A stretch of 64,000 nt of DNA from Paraburkholderia nodosa (lineage in GTDB: Bacteria; Pseudomonadota; Gammaproteobacteria; Burkholderiales; Burkholderiaceae), in the NCBI RefSeq assembly GCF_001718195.1, contig NZ_MCNV01000012.1, positions 1-64,000 on the forward strand. Direction: 5' to 3'. A program made the translations under genes and the position numbers. Under the pieces are notes generated by a model. That model was not told the DNA's origin. It made no database searches and was given only the letters and a program-made list of their open reading frames with translations. Below, one piece after another: positions 1 through 7,012 of the stretch. Within the stretch, counting starts at the first letter, position 1. Every line of letters starts with the position of its first letter.

Positions 1-61
1 GCAAAGAAAGTAGGTGCCGCCCCGCACAGGGGCAACGCCTGCATACCGACGCGAACACAAG

Positions 62-87
62 TAAAGGCCAAAGCTAAAGGCCAAAGC
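62..87. repeat. 13-bp perfect tandem duplication in the gap after lysR
   Basis: The unit TAAAGGCCAAAGC occurs twice head to tail (62-74 and 75-87). The bases before it (1-38, AAAGAAAGTAGGTGCCGCCC and following) resemble a short sequence that I recall as recurring downstream of genes in Paraburkholderia. That recollection cannot be tested here. I see no gene in 1-102. Confidence 0.5.
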
Positions 88-102
88 AAAAACCGCAAAC
101 GC

Positions 103-1065
103 TCAGACCGGCGCCAACTGCAGCCCCTCCAGCAACTGTCGCACCCGCGAGAGATCGCGATTCACCGTGCCAGCATCCTCGAACAATTCCGCAAGCCAGT
201 CGACAAACACGCGCACACGCGGCGACAACTGTCGAGACTTCACGAACGCCACCGATACCGGCGTGGGCAGCGGCTTCCACTGCGGCAGCACCTCGACCAA
301 CGCACCGCTGTCCAGGTACGGCTGTGCAGCGAGCAGCGGCGGCTGGATCAGCCCATAGCCCTGCAAACCGCACGTGAGGTAGGCGAACTCGTCGGAGACA
401 TGTACGAAGCCATCCACCTTCACCTTGGTCGGACTGCCCTCCACCTCGAAGTCGAACTCGAACGGGCGGCCCGTGAGCGGCGAGAGAAAGTTGACGACCG
501 GATGCCGCGCGAGATCGTCGAGCGTTTGCGGCGCGCCGTGCCGCTCGAGGTACGCGGGGCTCGCGCAGGTCACGTGCTCCAGCACGCCGAGGCGCCGCGC
601 CGCGAGTCCCGAATCGGGCAACTCGCCGAGCTGGATGCTGCAATCCACGCCTTCGCCGACGAGGTCGACGTTGCGCAGGCTCACGCCGATCACGAGGTCG
701 ATCTGCGGATAGCGCGCGTGGAAGGCGTCGAGCGCGGGCAGCACGATCGCATTGGCGATGAGCCCCGGCATTTCCACGCGCAAGCGCCCGCCGATCGCGC
801 CGGGCGACTGGCGCACGCTCGCTTCGGCATCGTCGATGTCGGCGAGGATCTGCGAGGCGCGCTCGTAGTACGCGGCGCCTTCGGGCGTGAGCGAAAGGCG
901 CCGCGTAGTGCGCACGAGCAATTGCGTTCCCAGCAGCGATTCGAGGTTTTGCATCAGCGTGGTGGCGCTGGCGCGCGGCATATCGAGTGACTGCGCGGCT
1001 TTGGTGAAACTATTGGTGTCAACGATGCGCACGAACGTGCGCATCGCCTGGATGCGGTCGATCAC
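103..1065 (-). CDS. LysR family transcriptional regulator
   Basis: A 320-residue LysR-type regulator of normal length. The N-terminal winged helix-turn-helix occupies about residues 1-60 (MRTFVRIVDTNSFTKAAQSL, then the RTTRRLSLTPEG wing). The effector-binding fold fills about 90-295. The start is GTG at 1065, chosen because GGAG lies 7 bases upstream. An in-frame ATG at 1044 would shorten the helix-turn-helix, so it is less likely. Its form resembles the CrgA/AaeR-like LysR group that is abundant in Burkholderiales. The effector and targets cannot be read from sequence. It lies downstream of, and on the same strand as, the alcohol dehydrogenase, separated by about 300 bases with a hairpin. 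Confidence 0.9.
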   Translation of the reverse strand: MIDRIQAMRTFVRIVDTNSFTKAAQSLDMPRASATTLMQNLESLLGTQLLVRTTRRLSLTPEGAAYYERASQILADIDDAEASVRQSPGAIGGRLRVEMPGLIANAIVLPALDAFHARYPQIDLVIGVSLRNVDLVGEGVDCSIQLGELPDSGLAARRLGVLEHVTCASPAYLERHGAPQTLDDLARHPVVNFLSPLTGRPFEFDFEVEGSPTKVKVDGFVHVSDEFAYLTCGLQGYGLIQPPLLAAQPYLDSGALVEVLPQWKPLPTPVSVAFVKSRQLSPRVRVFVDWLAELFEDAGTVNRDLSRVRQLLEGLQLAPV

Positions 1066-1282
1066 GGGCGAGCTCCTGCAATGGGCTTGAGGCTTGAACG
1101 AAATCCGCGCTGCTGCAGCAAAAGGGTGAGCCGCGTAGCGCTCACTGCGCTTCGCGGTGCCGGCGTCTCGCGGAAAGCGACGCTCAGCGGTTAAACAGCC
1201 ATGACGATTGGATGGCGGCGCATGTGACGCCGGCTCGACTACGGGAGGCCAAAAAAGGAGGCCTCGAAGGGGAAGGGCTGGC

Positions 1283-1305
1283 GGGCCATCCGGAACGGAT
1301 GGCCC
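1283..1305 (-). terminator. perfect 10-bp hairpin downstream of the alcohol dehydrogenase
   Basis: GGGCCATCCG (1283-1292) pairs perfectly with CGGATGGCCC (1296-1305) around a GAA loop. It lies 58 bases past the dehydrogenase stop, in the gap before lysR. There is no U-tract next to the stem. A second short AGGCC/GGCCT stem with a T6 run lies slightly further on. It probably ends or attenuates adh transcription. Confidence 0.45.
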
Positions 1306-1363
1306 GGCGGGGCAGGGTGTTACGTCTGGATGCGCGGCGCTTGTTTGCCGCGCTGCGTGCGCG

Positions 1364-2416
1364 TTACTTGCGCAGCGAATCGAGGTCGATCACGAAGCGG
1401 TACTTCACATCGCTCTTGAGCATGCGCTCATAGGCGTTGTTGATGTCTTGCATCTTGATCATTTCGATATCCGACGTAATGCCATGCTTGCCGCAGAAGT
1501 CCAGCATTTCCTGGGTTTCTGCAATGCCGCCGATCAGCGAGCCCGCCAGACGGCGGCGCTTCAGGATCAGGTTGAACACTTGTGGCGACGGGTGATCGTG
1601 TTCGGGCGCGCCCACCAGCGTCATCGTGCCGTCACGGCGCAGCAGCTCGATGAACGGGTTGAGGTCGTGCTGCGCGGCCACGGTGTTCACGATCAGGTCG
1701 AAGCTGTTGGCGTGCGCCTGCATCTGCTCCGGGTCCTTCGAGATCACCACTTCGTCCGCGCCCAGGCGCTTGCCGTCTTCGATCTTCGACGGCGACGTGG
1801 TGAACAGCACCACGTGCGCGCCCATGGCATGCGCGAGCTTCACGCCCATGTGGCCGAGGCCGCCGAGACCCACGATGCCGACCTTCTTGCCGGGGCCGGC
1901 GCCCCACGTGCGCAGCGGCGAATACGTGGTGATGCCCGCGCACAGGAGCGGCGCGGCCGCGGCGGCATCGAGGTTCTCGGGTACGCGCAGCACGAACGCT
2001 TCGTCCACCACCAGCTGCGTGGAGTAGCCGCCGTAGGTGATGTCGCCGCTCACGCGGTCGGCGCCGTTATAGGTGCCGACCCAGCCGTTCTCGCAATACT
2101 GTTCGAGGCCTTCGGCGCAGCTCGGGCAGGTGCGGCAGGAGTCGACGAGACAGCCCACGCCGACGAGTTCGCCCACCTTGTACTTCGTGACACCCTTGCC
2201 GACTTCGGCCACGCGGCCGACGATCTCGTGGCCGGGCACGACCGGGTAAATCGTGTTGCGCCATTCGTCGCGCGCCTGGTGCAGGTCGGAGTGGCACACG
2301 CCGCAGAACAGCACGTCGATACGGACGTCGAGTTCGCGCATGTCACGGCGCTGGAATTCGAACGGGGCGAGCGGCGAGGCGGCGTCGCGGGCGGCGTATC
2401 CGTAGGTTGGGTACAT
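1364..2416 (-). CDS. zinc-dependent NAD(P) alcohol dehydrogenase (YahK/cinnamyl-alcohol type)
   Basis: A 350-residue medium-chain dehydrogenase that would interconvert aldehydes and alcohols in the cytoplasm. Catalytic-zinc residues are visible in GVCHSDLH (C41) and PGHE (H63). The structural zinc lobe has C94, C97, C100 and C108 (CRTCPSC...C). The dinucleotide fold shows GLGGLGHMG. The start MYPTYGYAA is placed at the ATG at 2416 with AGGAGAG just upstream, and upstream in-frame codons lack family similarity. It diverges from an AraC_N-type regulator 191 bases away. That layout recalls E. coli yqhC-yqhD, where the regulator responds to aldehydes, so an aldehyde-detoxifying reductase is a reasonable inference. 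The exact substrate is unknown. Confidence 0.92.
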   Translation of the reverse strand: MYPTYGYAARDAASPLAPFEFQRRDMRELDVRIDVLFCGVCHSDLHQARDEWRNTIYPVVPGHEIVGRVAEVGKGVTKYKVGELVGVGCLVDSCRTCPSCAEGLEQYCENGWVGTYNGADRVSGDITYGGYSTQLVVDEAFVLRVPENLDAAAAAPLLCAGITTYSPLRTWGAGPGKKVGIVGLGGLGHMGVKLAHAMGAHVVLFTTSPSKIEDGKRLGADEVVISKDPEQMQAHANSFDLIVNTVAAQHDLNPFIELLRRDGTMTLVGAPEHDHPSPQVFNLILKRRRLAGSLIGGIAETQEMLDFCGKHGITSDIEMIKMQDINNAYERMLKSDVKYRFVIDLDSLRK

Positions 2417-2607
2417 GGGTTGGCTCTCCTCTAGTGCATGGGTGTTGCGGCAGGGTTCCCATCGTAAGGATCGGCACCCACCCAGGGAATACCTGAAGCT
2501 ATCGAAGACTTGCCTGATTCTCCTGGCGCGCAGCACATCCACAGGTTCGGTGATAGATTGGCAAGCCTGTTTCTCTGCCTGACTTCATCTTTTGGGGCAC
2601 AACCGAT

Positions 2608-3588
2608 ATGGGCTACGTCAAAACCCTCGCCGCGGCGGCCATCGCGCCGGCGGCCGCCACGCAGGCGCGCACGGTCGACCTGCTCATGCAAATCACGCAG
2701 CGCGACGGCGTGCACGCCACGGCGGTCGAAGGCGTGCGGCTCTACCGCGGCAGCGAAAGCCATCCGCGCCAGCCGGTCATGTACGAACCGAGCATTTTCA
2801 TCGTCTGCCAGGGGCGCAAGCGCGGCTTTCTCGGCGACCAGGTGTTCATCTACGACGCCCAGCAATATCTGGTCCTCTCCGTGCCGATGCCGTTCGAGTG
2901 CGAGACCGAGGCGAGCCCCGAGAAGCCGATTCTGGCCATCTCGATCCGCGTCGATCTCACGACCGTCGCTGAACTGCTCATGGCGCTCGACGATCCGCGC
3001 CGCGCCGTGTCCGAACCGTCGGGCATCTACGCCACGCCGCTCGACGCCACGCTCTCGAACGCCGTGCTGCGCCTGCTCGAAGCGCTCGCGCAGCCATACG
3101 AGGCACGCATTCTCGGCCCCTCGATCGTGCGCGAAATCTGCTACCGCGTGCTGATGGGCGAGCAGGGCGACGCAATTCGCGCGGCGCTCACGCATCAGCA
3201 TCACTTCGGGCGGATCGCGAAGGCGCTGCGGCGCATTCACACCGACTACCGCGGCGACCTCGACGTCGAAACGCTCGCCTCCGAGGCGGGCATGAGCCTT
3301 GCCGTCTTTCATGCGCACTTCAAGGCCGTCACCTCGACGTCGCCCATGCAGTACGTGAAGACCACGCGCCTGCATCATGCGCGGCTCCTGATCACGCACG
3401 ACGGTCTGACCGTGAGCGCGGCGGCCACGCGCGTGGGCTATGAAAGCGCGTCGCAGTTCAGCCGCGAATTCAAGCGCCTCTTCGGCATGAGCCCGGCCGA
3501 CCAGATGCGCCGCGCGCGCGACGCCGCAGCCGCCGCGGCCGCGCCGCGCGTCGAGGTGTTGCCGCCGCGTTATGTGACGGCCGTGTGA
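2608..3588 (+). CDS. AraC family regulator with AraC_N domain (YqhC-like)
   Basis: A 326-residue regulator. An N-terminal cupin-like AraC_N domain spans about residues 40-190 (PVMYEPSIFIVCQGRKRGFL and YLVLSVPMPFECET are typical). Two helix-turn-helix motifs form the C-terminal AraC domain at about 210-305 (LASEAGMSLAVFHAHFKAVT; RVGYESASQFSREFKRLFG). The start ATG at 2608 follows a GGGG element. It is transcribed away from the zinc alcohol dehydrogenase, so that gene is its most likely target. The downstream 2-hydroxyacid dehydrogenase, 66 bases away on the same strand, could be co-transcribed. The assignment as an aldehyde sensor rests on analogy with YqhC and is inference. Confidence 0.9.
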   Translation: MGYVKTLAAAAIAPAAATQARTVDLLMQITQRDGVHATAVEGVRLYRGSESHPRQPVMYEPSIFIVCQGRKRGFLGDQVFIYDAQQYLVLSVPMPFECETEASPEKPILAISIRVDLTTVAELLMALDDPRRAVSEPSGIYATPLDATLSNAVLRLLEALAQPYEARILGPSIVREICYRVLMGEQGDAIRAALTHQHHFGRIAKALRRIHTDYRGDLDVETLASEAGMSLAVFHAHFKAVTSTSPMQYVKTTRLHHARLLITHDGLTVSAAATRVGYESASQFSREFKRLFGMSPADQMRRARDAAAAAAAPRVEVLPPRYVTAV

Positions 3589-3654
3589 AGTCCACGCGCG
3601 GGCGTGCGGTATTCGATTCGCATATCGAAACATTGACGGAAGGGTGACACGACG

Positions 3655-4587
3655 ATGAAGCCATGCCTGCTGGTCCTGATACTGCTTCCCGCTGAAGACC
3701 TCGCCGGGTTTGGCGAACAGTTCGACGTGATCTACGCGCCCGATGCCGATGCGCGCACCAAAGCGGTCGCGGAACGCGGCAAGGACATACGCGTGGTGCT
3801 CACGAACGGCACGACGGGCCTCACCGCCGACGAAATCGACCGCATGCCCGCGCTCGAACTGGCGGCCGCGCTTGGCGCGGGCTACGAAAATATCGCGCTC
3901 GACCGTGCACGCGAGCGTGGCATCGCGCTGTGCAACGGCGCGGGCGTCAATGCCGACTGCGTGGCCGACCACGCGCTCGCGCTGCTGCTCGCGGCCGTGC
4001 GCGCCGTGCCGCAGTTCGACGCCGCGTGCCGCACCGGCGTCTGGCGCGACGCGCTGCCCATGCGTCCCACGGTAACGGGGCGGCGGCTCGGCATTGTCGG
4101 CTACGGTCATATTGGCGAGAAGGTTGCGAAGCGCGCGGCGGGCTTCGGCATGGAACTCGGCTATCACAACCGCAAGCCGCGCGAGGGCGCTCAGGCGCGC
4201 TACTTCGAGAGCGTGATGGCGCTCGCGCAATGGAGTGACTTTCTCGTGATCGCGACGCCGGGCGGCGCGCAAACGAAGCATCTGATCGATCGCGCCGTGA
4301 TCGATGCGCTAGGGCCGCAGGGTTTTCTCGTCAACGTGTCGCGCGGCAGCGTGGTCGATACGGCCGCGCTCGCCCTCGCGCTGAAGGCGGGGGCGCTGGG
4401 CGGCGCGGGGCTCGACGTCTACGAGGGCGAGCCGCAGCCGCCCGCTGCGCTCATCGGGTTAGACAACATCGTGCTCACGCCGCACGTGGCCGGCGCGTCG
4501 CCCGACGTGCGCACCGCCACGGTGCGACATTTCGCCGAAAACGCGGCGCGGCACTTCGCGGGCGAGGCGTTGCTCACGCCGCTTTGA
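3655..4587 (+). CDS. D-isomer-specific 2-hydroxyacid dehydrogenase (glyoxylate/hydroxypyruvate reductase type)
   Basis: A 310-residue NAD(P)H-dependent enzyme reducing a 2-oxoacid to a D-2-hydroxyacid. The nucleotide-binding Rossmann motif is GIVGYGHIGEKV at about residue 145. Catalytic residues appear in order: Arg in VNVSRGSVVD, Glu in DVYEGEP, His in LTPHVAGAS. Length is normal for the GhrB/hydroxypyruvate-reductase branch. The ATG start at 3655 has GGAAGG upstream. It follows the AraC-type gene by 66 bases, and the pair plus the divergent alcohol dehydrogenase may form one small carbonyl-metabolism locus. Glyoxylate, hydroxypyruvate and other 2-oxoacids are all possible substrates. Confidence 0.9.
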   Translation: MKPCLLVLILLPAEDLAGFGEQFDVIYAPDADARTKAVAERGKDIRVVLTNGTTGLTADEIDRMPALELAAALGAGYENIALDRARERGIALCNGAGVNADCVADHALALLLAAVRAVPQFDAACRTGVWRDALPMRPTVTGRRLGIVGYGHIGEKVAKRAAGFGMELGYHNRKPREGAQARYFESVMALAQWSDFLVIATPGGAQTKHLIDRAVIDALGPQGFLVNVSRGSVVDTAALALALKAGALGGAGLDVYEGEPQPPAALIGLDNIVLTPHVAGASPDVRTATVRHFAENAARHFAGEALLTPL

Positions 4588-4807
4588 GGGCGGACGTTGG
4601 GCGCTTTTAGCGCCCGCTTGCGCCGCCTTGTGTATGCCATCGTGCGCGGACGCCTGCGGCGCATGACGTATCATTCCTTCTGTGCGAGCCACAATCGCTG
4701 TTCGAGCGGCCGCTAATGACCACTATGGCCATGAACGTGGCGCGACATCCTGCCCGATTTGCAGATCCGGGCCGTGACGCCAGGGCGGTGATATCGAAGG
4801 CTCAAAA

Positions 4808-6856
4808 ATGAAAACGCTGATTGGCGCGCTACACGAGCACGCGGCCCACGTGGTCAACCGCTTCTACGAGGAGCTGGGCCGCTTGCCCAAATCCCGCCGC
4901 ATCCTCGAAATGCTTTCGGGTGCGGAACTCGCGCACCTCAAGGCGCGGCAGATCCAGAATCTGCTTGCCCTCGCCAGTCTCGGGCCGACCTCGCGCGAGC
5001 ATGAGGACATGGCGCAGCGCATCGGCCGCATTCATGCCATTGTCGGGCTCGACAAGGAAGAACTCGTGCGCAGCCGCGGCATTCTTCAGGAACTGATCTA
5101 CGCGGACGTCGGCCGCACGGTGAGCACGCAACAACTCTCGCTCTACGCGCGCCGTCTGACCGCCGACCTCGCGTGGCAGCTCAAGGCGTATCAGGCCGTC
5201 CAGGACTCGCAGCAGGAGGCGCTGTTGCGCATCACGCGTCTTGTCTGGGAGGCAGGCAGCTACACGAATTTCATCGACCAGGTCATTGCCGCGCTGGCGG
5301 AGCATGACGAAGTGAGCGCCTGCACCATCGGACGTCCTGACGAAGCGGGTATTTTTCACTTCGAGGCTGGCGCGGGCGGCAAGACGCAAGGCGGCATGCT
5401 CAACGTGCTTGCCGCGCACGATCGGGAAATCAGCGTGCGCGCCGATCATCCGCAAGGGCAGGGCGCCATTGGGCGTGCGTGGCGCAGCGGCAAGCCCGAG
5501 CGCGTCATCAACTATCAGACGGATCCGCTCGTCGCGCCGTGGCGCGATCTCGCGGCGCGCGAGGGCGTGCGCTCTTCGGTGTCGATTCCGCTGGCCGCGC
5601 CCGGGCAGCCGCCGCTCGCCGTGTTGAGTCTGTATAGCGCGTTTCCGGGCGGCTTCGTCGGGCCCGATCAGGTGGCCTTCGTCGATTTACTGCAAACGCT
5701 GCTCGGCTGCGCCGCGACGCGCATCGCCGGCAACGACGGCCTGAGCGCCGCGGTGCCGGTGAGCGTGCGCCAGCATTGGGCGGCGCTCGTGCGTACCGGC
5801 GCGCTGGAAATGCACTATCAGCCGCTGCTCAGCCTCGCCACGGGCAAGGCGACCAAGGTCGAAGCGCTGGCGCGTCTGCGCGACGGCGAGCGCCTGCTCG
5901 TGCCCGACGTGTTTCTCTCGGCACTCTCTTCCGACGATCTGCTCGCACTCTTCGCACGCGGCATCGAGCAGGCGCTCGCCGACCGCGCACGCTGGTACGC
6001 CAAGGGCCGCGATCTCGACGTCTCGATCAACCTGCCGCCGGCGGCGCTCAACGACATCCGCTATTTCGAGGCCGCCCGCACCGCGCTGGCCGCGCACCGT
6101 TGCCCGGCTGAGCGGCTCACGCTGGAAGTTCTGGAGAACGAAGCACTGTCGCTGAGCCAGGGACAGCGCGCCATTCTCGCGAAGTTCCGCGAGCTGGGCG
6201 TGCTGCTCGCGCAGGACGATCTTGGCGCGGGGCATAGTGGCCTCACGCGACTGCGGGAATTGCCCTTCGACTGGATCAAGCTCGACCGCGAGATGGTGAA
6301 GGTGAGCGGCGGCGACGCGCTCAGTACGCTGCGCGTGATCTATCAGTTGACGCGCCTCGGCCATTCGCTGGGCAGGCGCGTGCTTGCCGAAGGCATCGAT
6401 ACGCTCGACCTCCTTCGCGCGCTCGCCATTCTCGGCGTGGACGGCGCGCAGGGCTATGGCATCGCGAAGCCGATGGAAGGCGCACGTCTCATCGAATGGC
6501 TCGACACGACGCCGGCCTTCGCCGCGACCGCGAACGTCGAAAGCGGCGCTGGAACGGAAGGCCTCCTGGCGCGGCTCGCCCGCTTCGTGATCTGGGAAGA
6601 GCGCATGCTCATGATCGCGGCGGTGCCCGAAGCGGCGCAAGACCTCTTGCGCGCATTGACGCGCGAAGAGGGCGAGGGCGGCAGCACGCCGCTCGCGCAG
6701 TCGCTGACGGGCTTCGGCGAAATTCTGCCCGCCGGCGCGCGACGCGACGCGTTGCATCGGGAGGTGGTGGGCGCACTGCTGACCGAAGGCCCGAACAGCG
6801 AAGCGTGGCGCGTTGCGCTGAACGGGCTGATAGCGGCGATTACGGCGGCCGTCTAG
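4808..6856 (+). CDS. globin-like sensor / GAF / EAL c-di-GMP phosphodiesterase
   Basis: A 682-residue soluble signalling protein. Residues 1-150 resemble a protoglobin-type globin-coupled sensor: helical, with GRIHAIVGLDKEELVRSR placing H76 as candidate proximal haem ligand. A GAF domain follows at about 165-305. The EAL phosphodiesterase domain spans about 325-570. EAL hallmarks are present: KVEALARL (the signature E), SINLPPAAL (metal Asn), TLEVLENEAL, AQDDLGAGHSG (double Asp), WIKLDRE (Lys), LAEGID, and GAQGYGIAKPM. Catalysis is therefore expected, hydrolysing c-di-GMP to pGpG. The remaining ~110 residues are unassigned. No membrane segment is seen. The oxygen- or gas-sensing role is inferred from the globin-like region only. 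Confidence 0.85.
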   Translation: MKTLIGALHEHAAHVVNRFYEELGRLPKSRRILEMLSGAELAHLKARQIQNLLALASLGPTSREHEDMAQRIGRIHAIVGLDKEELVRSRGILQELIYADVGRTVSTQQLSLYARRLTADLAWQLKAYQAVQDSQQEALLRITRLVWEAGSYTNFIDQVIAALAEHDEVSACTIGRPDEAGIFHFEAGAGGKTQGGMLNVLAAHDREISVRADHPQGQGAIGRAWRSGKPERVINYQTDPLVAPWRDLAAREGVRSSVSIPLAAPGQPPLAVLSLYSAFPGGFVGPDQVAFVDLLQTLLGCAATRIAGNDGLSAAVPVSVRQHWAALVRTGALEMHYQPLLSLATGKATKVEALARLRDGERLLVPDVFLSALSSDDLLALFARGIEQALADRARWYAKGRDLDVSINLPPAALNDIRYFEAARTALAAHRCPAERLTLEVLENEALSLSQGQRAILAKFRELGVLLAQDDLGAGHSGLTRLRELPFDWIKLDREMVKVSGGDALSTLRVIYQLTRLGHSLGRRVLAEGIDTLDLLRALAILGVDGAQGYGIAKPMEGARLIEWLDTTPAFAATANVESGAGTEGLLARLARFVIWEERMLMIAAVPEAAQDLLRALTREEGEGGSTPLAQSLTGFGEILPAGARRDALHREVVGALLTEGPNSEAWRVALNGLIAAITAAV

Positions 6857-6869
6857 CAGAGCGTTAGTC

Positions 6870-7012
6870 CTGAACGCGATCGCCACATCGCCTTGCGTGG
6901 CCGACGACTGCTTGCGCTGCAGCACCGCGATACACACTAGGGAAATGGCCGCATGCGCGCTGTAGAACAGCACCAGCGGCCACCACGCCGCCCCGGACTT
7001 GAGCACCAGCCC
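6870..7012 (-). pseudogene. possible C-terminal relic of an MFS transporter
   Basis: Immediately after the nrdJ stop, and in the same frame, the minus strand reads a short hydrophobic segment containing LKSGAAWWPLVLFYSAHAAI followed by SLVCIAVLQRK. It resembles the last membrane helix of major-facilitator (MHS-type) transporters. It has no start of its own, no upstream transporter body and no preserved ending. It looks like a leftover of a deleted gene rather than a functional ORF, and chance similarity is possible. Confidence 0.3.

Noticed and set aside
2431..4281. 616-codon minus-strand frame across the AraC regulator and dehydrogenase
   Set aside because: Shadow of two well-supported plus-strand genes; no ribosome site or domain.
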